A stretch of 64,000 bases of DNA from NCBI GenBank assembly GCA_022376515.1, contig WTXI01000011.1:620001-684000 (forward strand). The letters run 5' to 3'. The notes under the pieces were generated by a model that worked only from the letters and a program-made list of their open reading frames with translations, searched no databases and was not told the origin of the DNA. The DNA is from Lactifluus volemus (taxonomy: Eukaryota > Basidiomycota > Agaricomycetes > Russulales > Russulaceae). Both the position numbers and the translations under genes were made by a program. Positions 49,408-61,674 of the stretch are shown here, one piece after another; positions within the stretch are counted from its first letter, which is position 1, and every line of letters begins with the position of its first letter.

Positions 49408-51946
49408 ATGCCAGCCGTTAAAACTAAGGGAAAGAAGCGTCTGAGGTCTGCAACTCTTGATGTAGAAGAGCCATCCTCCTCGAAGCGTGTCAAATCTGAC
49501 TCAACTGACACCCCTTCATCCAGTAAGTCGTAAGCTACACAAGACCGTGCTTGTGGCGGCCTCACACACAGTCCGCGGTGTACTCAGACCAAGGGATAGT
49601 ATTTCAGATGCAAGAGAAATTCTGCCTCGCAACTGCTTATAAAGACGCCAAACTCTCGAGGTGTACATCCTGTTCCCGTCGCAATGGAATGGATACCTGT
49701 CGGTTTCGCGACATCCGTTTCATCATACGTGATACTTCCGGTGCATGTCGTGGAATAGGTTTCAAAAGCAAGCCTGCGGAAACATCGGGTCGGGTTGTTT
49801 TTCCAGAGTCATGGAATTCAGACCTAACGAAAGGACATGTCGACATAATCAAGGTGGGCCTCATGTTGTCCCCCTCTTCACCGCATTGCTGATTCGCAGA
49901 GAAGCGGGCAATAACGATGGGTCTTCTTCCGATACTGCTAAAAGAAATAAAGCATCTGGAGCAGAAGGATACCATCTGCCGGCCCCGTGAAGTCGATGTC
50001 CGTGCAACATGCGGTAAGGTGCCTCGACGTCCTTCTTTGACACGCTACCAACCGAATACGTCAGATACTTGCTTAACGTCCCTCTTTTCTTTGTCGTGGA
50101 TGTGTCGTCAATGTGGGCGCGAGGCATGTGCAGATTGTTACGCGAAATTGTCTTCAATACCACAACACACTACCCCGGTGGGCGCGTCGAAGGATCGACG
50201 TGATCCTGAGAGACGTCTTATCGCTTGTGTTCCCCGCGAAAGCCATACCTACCAACAGTTCTTTCCTATCTCGCGTTTTGAAGAGCCGGAGCTGCGGGCA
50301 GCTGTCAAGGAGATGGGCGTCATCCTGAATGACGAGAGACACACAGACCCTTCAAGAGAGCAGTCCCCACCAACCAAAATTCCCGAGTTACGCTACCCGT
50401 CACCACTTGACACCGGCAGCTCATTAGCAAACCTCGACCTCCTTGCTTCCGTTGTCGCTGCACATCCCCATCTCCCAGGTTCCGGACCGCCGCCGTTACA
50501 CCCAGAAGCAAAGTTGTCCATTTCATCACCAGCTACTCCGGAGCCTTTGTCACCTAACCAGCACACTCCTACAAAAACGCCGCTGTCAACGGGTGAAACC
50601 ATCCCCTTGGTCAAAGTAGAGGCTTCTCACGACATCGAAGTAAATACCTCGTCATCTACTTCGGAGCCTGTGTCCAGTCCTCTCCTCCCTATCTCCCCAT
50701 CCACTTCCGCATCTGATCTATCTCGCGATACCCAAGCACTTAAATCCAAGTCACCTGTCTTGTCGACGAAACTCATCACCCCAGAGGACGATATCCCATT
50801 TCATCCAACAGTAACGTTCAGTGATTCGACGCTCACTGAGGATATATTTCGTCAAGTTTGGTCCGAGGGCCGCCCACTCATTGTTAAGGGAGTCCAGGAC
50901 AAATTCCACATTAAATGGACGCCACAGTATTTCATCGAGAAATACTCTGAGCATGGTTGTATAGTCGTGGATTGTACCACAGAAGCCAAACGAGAGGTGA
51001 CAGTTGGTTGGTTCTTTGCATTATTTGGCAAATACAACGAACGGGACGACTCCCGCGTGTGGAAATTGAAGGATTGGCCCCCATCAACAGATTTCAAGAG
51101 TGCTTTCCAGAGCTGTACGATGATTTTGCCCGCGCTGTGCCGATCCCGAGCTACTGTCGTCGCGACGGTGTACTCAACATTGCATCGCATTTTCCCACAA
51201 ACGCTGTTGGGCCTGACCTCGGTACGCTCCGCCATTTCCTTTGGTGGATGTTAGACGCTAATTCGGAGGCGAGTAGGTCCAAAAATGTACAATGCGTTTG
51301 CCACGCAAGACACAGAAGGTTCCAAGGGTACCACGCGGCTTCACATGGACATGGCGGATGCTGTGAACATGATGGTGCATGCAGAGCCATGTCCCGACGG
51401 TACGCCTGGTGGCGCGAGATGGGACTTATTCCGCGCAGAGGATGCACCCGCGATCAGGAAATTCCTGACTGATCACTTCAAGTTGGCCAATGGTCTCGAT
51501 CCAATTCACTCTCAACAGTTCTACCTTGACAAGCAGCTGCGCGCCGAACTATATGCCAAGACAGGTGTGAGGAGTCACCGCGTAATTCAAAGGCAGGGCG
51601 AGGCGGTGTTTATCCCAGCCGGGTGCGCCCATCAAGTGTGTACCATTTACGGCACCATTCAGACAGCCCTGAAAATGTCGCTGACTATGACCGGTTTCAA
51701 TAGGTGTGCAATCTGTCGGACTGCATCAAGGTGGCGGCAGACTTTGTTAGTCCAGAGAACATTGAGCGCTGCGCACGCTTGACAGAAGAGTTTCGCGCTC
51801 AAAATCTCGAGCGGATGTGGAAGGAGGATGTGCTACAGTTGCAAACGATGATGTGGTATGCTTGGGTGTCGTGTTCGCGACAAGGAGTGGTGCGCGCACA
51901 TAGCCATTCGTGGATGGTATGTTCTGGCTTTTATTCTCGCGTATAG
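49408..51946 (+). CDS. JmjC histone demethylase, KDM3 type
   Basis: Fe(II)/2-oxoglutarate oxygenase likely removing methyl groups from H3K9. Exons 49408-49522, 49588-49853, 49900-50013, 50065-51221, 51277-51635 and 51704-51946; about 751 residues after two single-base additions (near 49902 and at the CC at 51107-51108). A basic head (KTKGKKRLRSATLD) precedes two zinc modules: CTSCSRRNGMDTCRFRD and TCLTSLFSLSWMCRQCGREAC. A serine- and proline-rich linker follows. The JmjC domain starts at DIFRQVWSEGRPLIVKGV; TTRLHMDMADAVN holds the iron-binding H-x-D, and VFIPAGCAHQV the second histidine. The domain closes with LSDCIKVAADFVSPENIERC. Intron 51222-51276 and 51636-51703 were placed to restore this order. 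Substrate is inferred from family. Confidence 0.9.
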
Positions 51947-52358
51947 GACGAAGCAGGATTGGTGTGCACGTCTTGATTGTGTATGTATTATCACTCTATA
52001 ACCTGAGGCGGACACGACACCCATTTTGTATAATACATTGAGCTACTTAGTACATATCCTCGTAACTAAGTTCATTTTATTCACACACGTGCACGCTGGT
52101 CGTCTATTTACCTCCGTGTCTTGGCATCATCTGATCTCTGCCGTCACCTTTCGGTGTATTGGGCTTTGATTGTACAATACAATGTTACAAGAGTCCCCAT
52201 TTATCCAATTCTCCTCGAGGTCCGGCGCACATCTGTCACTGGTTAATAAAGTTTTACTCCTTTTGATTTCCTCACATTTTTAGCTTCAATAAATAGCCGA
52301 GCTACCTGGAGTCCGAGGTACATTCACAGGAGTCACCCACATCGAGTACGTGGCTAGT
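51947..52358. other. Spacer, 3' UTR and promoter
   Basis: AT-rich sequence with no coding signal between the KDM3-type gene and the first membrane-protein paralogue. CCAATA and several AT-rich stretches are present near 52190-52290. Confidence 0.5.
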
Positions 52359-53537
52359 ATGAGTTTTCATATCCCCGTGCCCAGTAGTATCACCCATCAC
52401 CCCTCGCAACAGTCATCACACACTCAAGCCAGCCCTGATCAACTCGCTGCCATTGCAGCTTTCCTTGACGAGCTCGAAGCCAAGGCCCCTTGAACCACTT
52501 TCAAAAAGAGACCGATGGCAGTAAGACACTTCTCGATACCATCAATTCCCTCATCGCAGTCGTGCGTATCACTGCATTAATTCAAGAACCTCTCTCTTTC
52601 TCTCTCATAATACAAATACCCCCAGGGCGCGTTCATCGCAGGCGTCCAGGCACAGGTCGTCTTCGGTATAGGTATATCCAGTTCCACTCAACCCGCTCGA
52701 GAAAGCCGTGAGATGGTTCAGCTTCGTCGGGCTCACGCTCGACCTCATCGGCACGAGCACGGGCGTCGCACGCGCCCTTCTCCTGCAACATGCCATCCGA
52801 AAAGCGCACAGCCTCTCCGCCCAGTTAACCGCCCAGATTGACGGTGCGCGCCACGACCTGCGCGAGCTGCAGCACCGAACCGCCACGGGAGACCAGTCCA
52901 CCGATGATCCCCGCACGTACTCGTCCCTGATGAACACAGTGCGCGCCATCTCGTCCGTCATCGCGTTACTCGCCGAGGATCGCGCGAGGTTTGGCGCAGA
53001 CAGAAAGCAAGGTGGTGGCGAGCGCGCCAAGGCGGCAGCAGCAGCAGCGGCAGCGGATGTCGAAGAGCTCGAAAGGGCGGCCACGATGGCGATCAACGCG
53101 CTCGATCCGAGCCCTGTGCACCGCATCCCCCCCATTCGTATGATGTTGCGCGGGTTCGAGTTGGAATTCCTCATGCATGTCAACTCAGTGTTCAGGGACC
53201 CGGCTACGTGCCCGTGATATCCCTCATCGGCGGGGCGCTCTGCTTGATCGCGAGCGTGCTTCTGTTGGCTGGGGCATCGCAACCGCGTTACATCTGGATC
53301 TCGTGCACTTCAATTACCGCGGCCATGTTTGCCTTTACCATGATTCCGCCAGGCATTACGCACAGTAAGTGGATGGACTTGTCGTTCCTTGCGAACAAAG
53401 GACACTAACACATTTCAATCGCAGAACGCAAACGTACAGCTCTGTTCAATCGAGTCGAAGAAACGTTGCGGCAGTGTCCACCTGTTAGACCCCCAGTGTT
53501 CTCAGCGCCCCAGAACTTGAAGCAAGGCCCCCCATGA
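52359..53537 (+). CDS. Uncharacterised fungal membrane protein, paralogue 1
   Basis: Exons 52359-52561, 52626-53364 and 53425-53537; about 350 residues. The N-terminal part (TLLDTINSLIAVV, then GAFIAGVQAQV across an intron) is followed by FSFVGLTLDLIGTSTGVA, a helical coiled coil rich in arginine and alanine (including an alanine octet at about 53037-53060), and a C-terminal hydrophobic pair: ISLIGGALCLIASVLLLAGA then ISCTSITAAMFAFTMI, consistent with two membrane helices. I know this family only as an uncharacterised protein expanded in mushrooms. Frame changes near 52487 (CCCC run), 52670 and 53196 (GGG run) interrupt it; the first and last need one base, the middle one two bases or one fewer. 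It could be intact or a recent pseudogene. Confidence 0.65.
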
Positions 53538-54222
53538 GGTTGCACATGACACTCTGAATTTAACCTAAAACGATTGTCTGCTGGATTCAGCTTCATCGCA
53601 AGACTAGCATTCATCGCTTCTTGGACGACTGTAACACGCTGATGCGAAGTCCATGCCTTCATCGAGCCCGAAACCTAGATTACCCTCACAAATAATATTG
53701 TTAGTTTTCGAAGTCTGCGGCGGTGCTATGGTGATACATTAGGGTGTTTAACACTAATATGACGGACTTGGGTAAACAAGATCGAGAACCAGTGCCAATG
53801 TAGGGCTGGCCTTGACATGCGTTCTGCCTCGATTTGTACGTTTCTATTACGATACTGCCTTGCCCATGTTCCTATTCTTACGCCTCGGGCTCGGTGTAAA
53901 GTCGCACGCTGTATCCGAATAGTACCTCAATACCGGTATCATTAATACGTCACGACTGAGGGGGTACAGGTTTGAGATATTAGTCAAGGGCTCCCAAATT
54001 ACACTGTAAGGGGAGCGAATCATAGCCACTCTTTCTCCCTCAATCTAGCTCCATAGAACTTGCCCACGCACCTTAAAGTGCGCACAGCAGGAAGCATGGT
54101 CTCATGTGGATGTGAATGGGGAGTAGCGAGGACGATTACGCAGAGATGAACAATGTGACAGAAAGACTGCGACAGTCATGACTTTTGTGTGTTATTATCT
54201 GCACGATGCAGTTCATCACGCA
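53538..54222. other. Spacer without a gene
   Basis: No coding sequence recognised; contains the 3' ends of paralogue 1 and, on the other strand, of the small membrane-protein gene. Confidence 0.45.
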
Positions 54223-54624
54223 CTACGAGGAGGCAGCTTTTGAGTACGAGCAAGATGTGTGACGGGAGCGATACATACCTCTTTCCAGTTCTCTACGCTC
54301 CAACACTTCCTTGCCTTCACGTTCAACGCTACTCTCCTTCCTTCCAAAAATAACCTCACGCCACCCGATGCTCTCTCCCAGTTCCCGGTGTGTATCTTCC
54401 GCGACATTTTCCGCGAGCCGACGCAAGCGCGCAACCTCGGCATCTGAGACGACTTCTCCCGCCCCCCGTAAGCGTGCTGCAAGTTCACCCAGTATCGAAA
54501 TACGGGCAGAGTAGTGGCGTCTTTCTGTCTCTGCGGCGCGGCGCTTCAAGAGGAGATGTACCGAGATCGAGCTAAAGGCGAGCGCGTAAACGAGTTCGGG
54601 GATGTAACGCGAGCGTAGGGTCAT
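54223..54624 (-). CDS. Small predicted membrane protein, unknown function
   Basis: Exons 54624-54279 and 54236-54223, 119 residues. The start MTLRSRYIPELVYALAF leads into one hydrophobic helix (ALAFSSISVHLLL); the rest is a charged helical region, LGELAARLRGAGEVVSDAEV and GESIGWREVIFGRKE, ending in AASS. The look is of a single-pass organelle membrane protein, but no family name comes to mind. The 42-base intron uses GTATGT and an AAAAG acceptor, so the short last exon is uncertain; otherwise the stop follows soon after residue 115 in the unspliced frame. Confidence 0.6.
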   Translation of the reverse strand: MTLRSRYIPELVYALAFSSISVHLLLKRRAAETERRHYSARISILGELAARLRGAGEVVSDAEVARLRRLAENVAEDTHRELGESIGWREVIFGRKESSVEREGKEVLERRELERGMYRSRHTSCSYSKAASS

Positions 54625-55139
54625 AATGGCGTAATGCCCAAAATTCGTGCGTTGGCTGGCTGGCGCTGGGGCAGTGCGGATTTTGGACCAATTATAAGGA
54701 AGGGAGGGGGCGTGTGGTTACGAACCGTATTGCTAGACCGACTTGCCGTATCTGACTTGTGACAGTGCACATCCATGATTTGATCCACGTGGTCTGGCGG
54801 CATCGTCTGCGCTGGCTCCGCGCTAGAATCGATGCTCCGCGACGGTTTTAACAACGTTGACTCGGACGCCATCTCTGCTGCCAGAATATCACTTCAGCCG
54901 GTTTGGCTCCGTGTAGGCGGCGCGTATCTGACTATTCACCAAAAAAAAACAAATTTGTTTTTTTTCTGTGATTTAAGCTCAATCAGTCAATTCTATCACG
55001 GATCCCTATAACCCAGTGGAATATCTCATGATCCCCGCGCCTCCCACCGTGGAGGCAAAAAGTTCGTGAGAATGACATTCTACAAAGTGCTGGTGAGTAT
55101 TAAATTCCAGTCCATCGCCGTTCTGCTGTAGACTTTGCC
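54625..55139. other. Spacer with an orphan open frame
   Basis: A minus-strand frame 54872-54621 starts with a true ATG (MASESTLLKPSRSID) and could be the 5' exon or leader of the neighbouring small membrane-protein gene, but no clear acceptor joins them. The rest includes an A/T-run hairpin-like tract at 54941-54965 and the promoter of paralogue 2. Confidence 0.4.
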
Positions 55140-56180
55140 ATGAGTTCTCCCAGCGAGGCGATTAATGATCCCAACCATGATTTTTCTATCCAACTTTCCG
55201 CGTTGAACAGCTCCTTGACGAACACAATGTCAACCCTGTCATACAATCCCTCGAGAGAGAAAGCTACAGTAGCAAGGCACGTCTGGACACTATCAATTCC
55301 TCACCACAGTCGTGCGTGTCATCACAAACGTGCAATCTTTTTCTTCGACTCTTACTCACACGACTTGATACCAGGGCGCATTCATCGCAGGTGTTCAGGC
55401 AGGCTGATTGCCGTCACTTACACCTCTAATTCAACCGCGCTTGATCGAGCGACCAACTGGTTTGGTTTTGTCGGCCTTACGCTTGACGTCGTCGGCGTAT
55501 GCGCCGGCTCTCTTACGCTCTTCGGTTGCAAGAAACCATCCATCACACGGACCGCGTTACTGTGTGGCTCACTAGCGCAATCAACAGCGCGCGCCGAGAT
55601 GCGAAGAAGTTGCGGCAGGTCACGAATATCTCAGTCGCTACAAGTGTCGCTACAAGTGATCAGCGATGTACGCGCGTCTCGAGGAAAAGATAGTCGCTAT
55701 CTCACAGGTCACTAGCGTGCTTATCAAGACCTTCAGCCGCCCGTCATTGGATTCGATTCTGACAGCCATAAACGATATGTTTACGGAAATTTCCCCGACC
55801 CTCAAGTTCCTCACTTCATGTCGAATATTCTCGACTACGTCATTAAGCATTCCTTCCACGGACCTGCTGTGTCACTCACAGGTGGGACTCTATGTTTGCT
55901 CATAAGCGTTATTTTGTTTGCTGGGGCATCGCAGCCGCTTTTTATCTGTATCTCATGCATCACGATCACCATGAGTATGATCGTCTTGTCTATCCCATCT
56001 ACCAAAGCAGACAGTATGTCAATGTCCGCCGTTCCGGTGCATCCCTTTTGTGCGGAGAGAGAGCTAATTGATTCAAATGCAGAACAGATGCGTGCTGTGT
56101 ACGATCGTGTCGAGAAAGAGTTGCCAGAGTATCTACGTGTCAACGCCTCATACCAAGATCCACAAGGGAGAGACGCCTAA
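55140..56180 (+). CDS. Uncharacterised fungal membrane protein, paralogue 2
   Basis: Same architecture as the gene at 52359: a helical head (LLDEHNVNPVIQSLERESYS in the corrected frame), an intron with GAFIAG-like acceptor side at about 55376, NWFGFVGLTLDVVGVCAG, a coiled coil (VTVWLTSAINSARRDAKKL), EEKIVAISQVTSVLIKTFSR, and two membrane helices: VSLTGGTLCLLISVILFAGA and ISCITITMSMIVLSI. A last intron (56018-56082) joins a C-terminal tail with YDRVEKELPEYL. At least three frame changes (near 55205, 55512 and 55665) interrupt it, at least two of which are the one-base type seen throughout this window. Either intact with assembly errors or decaying; function unknown. Confidence 0.6.
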
Positions 56181-56555
56181 GCCGTCTCTACCCGAGGTCA
56201 GGTGGTGCGGGAGCTCGGAACGGTGCAGCGTGCGGTGTAATTTAGGGATATGTAGAGCCGGAACTGTCTAGTCATTATATTTTTGGATTTATTTCTCTGA
56301 TTGATGCCGACGTTGTGATTTAAACCAGCTTTAACTGAGAACGAGGAATAGTGGACTGAAAAATAAGGTACGTGGGCTTGGAGCCATGTACATGGGCACA
56401 ATGTGTGTCTCACGAATGAGCCCAAGAGACAGTGCTGTGCGAGTATCGGCAAAGGATAGCGGATGCATCTGCCCTGCATCGGTCACAGTACAAGGGTTTA
56501 TTTTACGAGGGGATATCGCACAATGTTTAACCTCTAACGGAAATCAGGTAGTACA
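56181..56555. other. Convergent 3' spacer
   Basis: Lies between the stop of paralogue 2 and the stop of the minus-strand proteasome gene. No coding signal. Confidence 0.5.
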
Positions 56556-57403
56556 CTAATCCATTCTACCCTTCAGTGTGCGAGTTATGACTTTCTCCGG
56601 GGTGCTATAAGTGAGGGTGAGAAATGACGATGGGAGATATGCGGTATCCACACTCACATCACATATACGATAGCACCCCAACCCGAATACGCGTCTCGAT
56701 CGACAGAATTGAGCAGCGTTTGACTTATCGTCTCAAAAAGGTCTTCTGGGCCGAGGTCTGGTTCCCACAGCCCTTCGGCAACACCAAACAGCTTATCCGA
56801 CGCAGTCCCCGCCACGATAAAATCCTCCGCAAAGTTGAGGCAGCCGATGAGGTCCGCGCCGGCGATGTAGGGCTTGAGTCCACCCGAGGGTGTGCGTTCG
56901 AGCCCGGCGAGCACAGGTTCGGTGAAGTATGGCCCGAAGCGTCGCGAGTAGAGTGTGCTTGAGACGAGGTGGGCAAAGGTAGACGGTTCAATGGTGCGAG
57001 ATTCTTTGATCGTGAACATGTTCACAAGGTATCGAAAGCGATCACGGCTGGTCATTCATTGCATATAAATAATGGGGATGTTGCAGAACGAAAAGCGACG
57101 CACAGAGTTGAGATATCCGTAGCAAGACCGGTGAGACCAAGGTATATTCTCTCCGTCACTGGAAATATCTACGCGCGAGAGTTGCGTAGACTTTGAGAAA
57201 TGTCCGATAACAATGGCGGAATGAAAGCTTACCTTTTCAAAGTTCATGGCTACGGTCATCGCACCCGCACCGAGACGTAAATCACTGGCGATTGCGACAC
57301 AGTCTTTGCCGGCCATTGCAATGACCGATCCACCATTGTGATCCATTATAGACTAGAAACAGGTGAATGGTGCATGTACCAACCAAGAAAAGAAGCGCAC
57401 CAT
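56556..57403 (-). CDS. PUP3: 20S proteasome subunit beta-3
   Basis: Structural, non-catalytic beta subunit of the 20S core. Exons 57403-57401, 57352-57233, 57168-57104, 57047-56658 and 56604-56556 give 208 residues, the usual length. Seen: SIMDHNGGSVIAMAGKDCVA, IASDLRLGAGAMTVAMNFEK, FPVTERIYLGLTGLATDIST, the SSTLYSRRFGPYFTEPVLAG block, IAGADLIGCLNFAEDFIVAG, GWGAIVYV and the TPEKVITRTLKGRMD tail. The first coding exon is only the ATG, followed by a GTGCGC donor. The N-terminus lacks the GT-dipeptide catalytic threonine, as expected for beta-3. No frame break. Confidence 0.93.
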
Positions 57404-58125
57404 GTTGGAAAATGAAGAGTGACGAAGGTAAGTGCTTGCGCGTACAGCCAAGTGATTAAGCGCTTGTTCAGGACGACGCGTCCTGCCAGCGTGTCACATC
57501 ACGCTTTAGCTTGTCACACTCGACGTGACACTGGCTAACACTGCTGCATTGTCCGCTAATCTTTATGGAATGTAACATACAAATCATGAACTCGCTCGGA
57601 TCATGTATCGTCTCATTGTCTCTCTAACTATAGAAGGCTCACTTCCGCTTGTTCAACTCTGCTGCGCGGGCGTGCAATTCCTCGCGTGTCTAGGAGAATG
57701 TTACTTTTTAACCCGAGTGGCATTGCTATAGGGAATACCTGGGGTTGTTCAAGATTCTTCACGATATCCTCTGAGGGGATGTGAGGACCACGAGCATGAA
57801 AGATTTCCGCTCCCGACTGTGAATCGAGGCCGCAGCCGGGCTGCGGACCATCACCGGCAGTCAGGTCAGCGGGATTATTTGATTTCTAGTGAATGAGTGA
57901 GAATTCTGTTGTTGAGATGGTATATGAACACACGGCAGGGTGTGGCTGGATGGAGAATTGCTGCTCTCGAGAGGCTGACATTGTGGTGCAAGGGCAAGCG
58001 GAGAAGGATTGACGTCAGAGTAAGTAGCTTTTGTAGTACAGATCGGCAAGTGCCGTGATAACTGGCTGTACCGAGGCGGTGAGGCAAGTCGCAGTCGTTG
58101 AACATTAACTAACAACATCATTACC
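57404..58125. other. Divergent spacer
   Basis: Contains the promoters of the proteasome beta-3 and Las17 genes. The sequence 57480-57540 includes a CGTGTCACA/TGTCACACTCGACGTGACA pair that is imperfectly palindromic. No gene is seen. Confidence 0.5.
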
Positions 58126-59777
58126 ATGCCTTCCTCCTCCACTTTAACAACAACCGATAAAAATCGTGTGAGGTCGATCATCCCAGCCGCAACAAAGATC
58201 TTAGCCGCGTCACTTGCTCGCATATATTTTGCCTACCCGGATCCACTTTCCTGGTCCTATGGTGGCCTACAGGGGGCCCTAGTACTGATAGCAGACCGCA
58301 CGAGAGGTGCCCATTTCTTTTGCCTCGTCGACCTCTTGGGAACACGTGGTATACTTTGGGAGCATGAAATCTACAAAGACTTTGATTATAATCAGGACCG
58401 TCTGTACTTCCATTCCTTTGCAGGTGATGTGCGTACGACCAAACAAACAACCTCATCTTACATTGACTGACGTCCAGAGGGCAGGACTGCATGGTCGGTT
58501 TCGTCTTTCCTTCAGAGGGAGATGCGAAGAACTTTTTTAAGCAGGTGACTAGTCGCAAAGAGATCAAATGTGCGTTTCCTACCCATACCGTATTCAAATT
58601 CTACTGACGTCTCGCAGCAAAATCCAAGGCCGACTCAGCAGCTCCGAAAAAGAAGAGTATCACAAAGGGTGGCACGATCGACAAATCCCTCATCTCTGCA
58701 CCGACAGCAGGCTCATTCGTCCATGTCGCTCACATGGGTTATGATGCCGAAAAGGGCTTCACGTCTTCTGGCGTCGACCCGTCCTGGCTTTCTTTCCTCA
58801 GTGGTCTCGAGGCGCAAGGTATTGATAAGGATGTTATCGCAGAAAACATGGAGTTCATCAAAAGCTTCGTCCGCGATGCCCAGAAGGGCGATGTCCAGAA
58901 GAACGGTGCCCCGAAGAGTGATCCCGTTGCCAACGGTGGACCAAAGAAGAAACCACCACCACCCACACCTCGGCGAATCATGCATGCACAACAGGATTCC
59001 ACGTCCTCATCAACGGCTGGGCCCCCTCCCGCTCTGCCTCCGCCCCCACCGACTCGTGGTACACCCCCGCGTGCACCACCATCTCCTCCAGACGCCCAGC
59101 CCGCCCCAGCCAGTCCCCAGCTGCGTTCGCGTGCCCCCCCTCCACAGTCACGCGCACCAGCAGCCCCGCCGCCTCCCGTACCTCCCGCGCCTCCCGTCCT
59201 CCATTCGCGCCCTGTCTCAGCCGCACCGAGTGCGCCGCCCCCGCCTCCGCCGGGCAGACCAGGTGCACCTGCACCCCTGCCTCCGCCTGGGAGAACTGCC
59301 CCTTCACCAGCACCACCGCCCCGCCCCCCCCCACCCCCACCCCCGACTAGTAATTCTGGGGCCGCACCACCGCCTCCTCGGCTTCCGCCCCCTACTGGTA
59401 ATTCTGGGGCTGCACCACCGCCTCCTCCGCCTCCACCGCCGCCGCCACCTCAAGGTGGTGGGCTAGTACCGCCACCACCACCTCCGCCGCCACCCCCCCC
59501 TGGTGGCGGAGGGGCACAAGTAGCTGGTATGCCTTCTTCATTACCACCTGGTCGTGCGGATCTTTTGGCGTCGATTCAGGGTAAGGGCGTACACACTCTT
59601 CGCAAGACAGATGGGCCTCCACCCGCGCCCTCCCCTGCTGCGGTCGCGTCAACCCCTGAGAGTAGCGGAGGGAGTGCAGCAGGCGGAGACCTTACCGCAG
59701 CGCTCGCCGCGGCGTTGATGCAACGGAATAAGAAACTGGGAGATAGTGACGAGGAAGAGGAGGAAGAGGATTGGTAG
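58126..59777 (+). CDS. LAS17: WASP/Las17 actin-nucleation promoter
   Basis: Activator of the Arp2/3 complex at endocytic actin patches. Exons 58126-58428, 58485-58569 and 58618-59777 give 515 residues with no frame break. An N-terminal WH1 domain (residues about 8-135: KILAASLARIYFAYPDP, GALVLIADRTRGAHFF, WEHEIYKDFDY, MVGFVFPSEGDAKNFF) is followed by a basic linker and FVHVAHMGYDAEKGFTSSG, a CRIB-like segment. A long polyproline region for profilin and SH3 partners occupies residues about 230-440. The end has a WH2 motif (RADLLASIQGKGVHTLRKT), a central/acidic tail (LTAALAAALMQRN) and a final DSDEEEEEEDW with the terminal tryptophan typical of Arp2/3 binding. Confidence 0.95.
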
Positions 59778-59937
59778 ATATATAAGATTAGTTAGACTCG
59801 GCGATCGCCGTGATTTTAGTTTAGTGAACAGTGACTTGCCTAGTTGGGGTCGTCAACCTTTCCCCTTGCCTCACTTGTTATTGCTATCCAATTCCTTGTA
59901 CCCCTCTGAGATTATCCTACATATTGACTATTCAAAG

Positions 59938-60823
<886 letters not shown>

Positions 60824-61674
60824 TCGCGCCTCACGCGCGCTCTCTCTACCGCTTGGGATCTCGGACTGACGTCTGCAGCTCGTCGTCATATGATAGCTTA
60901 AAAAAACCGGCAAAACGCGTCAAATGTAGTCGATATTATATGTATATCTTGATGTAGGCTGCTCTCGTCCTGGAACGTGTCACTATACAGAGTCTGCTTT
61001 TCTTCTTCTCTCTCGGCAAGATCACCTCGCCCTTCACACTTGGACAACGCTAATATGTTCACTTTGTGCGCGCGTCCCATGCGGCCGGCCGCGCGAGCTA
61101 TCCCGTCGTCAACGTCCATCCCAAACGGGATGTTAAGGGGCATGAGCAAAACCACCCCTTGCGTGTACAACTCGCCTACGGTGATTTCAAAAAGGTGCAA
61201 CTCCTATCGCGACGTTTCACGCGTCGAGTGTTCCAGAATCTATGCTTGAAGTACCATATCTTTGCATTCACAACTTATCTTATTTCCTTTACACTCAGGT
61301 TTTGAAAAATATGTGGATAGTCGTTTCTGGATGATTAAGAAAAGAGAGCGCGAGCGCGAGTCGCTGTAAGTTACAGGAATGGTAATGTTTACCAAGTCGG
61401 CTGGGTGAATGGACGTCATCATCATGTGTGAGGTAAAAAAAAAAACCAAAATGAATGTCGTGTAATGCGCCAGGGCACGAGTAAAGTACAAAAATATTTA
61501 TCATGGACGCCTTTTTCAGAATATCATCAGCATGCAGTATCGGGGGGGGGATGGTTGTTAATCTGTGAACGGAGCAGAATTCTATTATGACAGGATGGTT
61601 ATCCAAAGGAGTGGTATGAAAGCTAGGCGCGACCAATACTGCCGGGAGCAATTGAACACCGCGCACAAATTGCT
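60824..61674. other. Convergent spacer
   Basis: Between the calmodulin stop and the stop of the minus-strand leucine-rich-repeat gene. Open frames at 60898-61200 (minus) and 61066-61305 (plus) overlap each other and match no family. A run of ten A and a run of nine G occur near 61435 and 61542. Confidence 0.45.

Noticed and set aside
58713..59652. Open frames on both strands over the Las17 polyproline region
   Set aside because: Proline codon repeats give open frames in all phases; the plus frame with WH1, WH2 and acidic tail is the real one.
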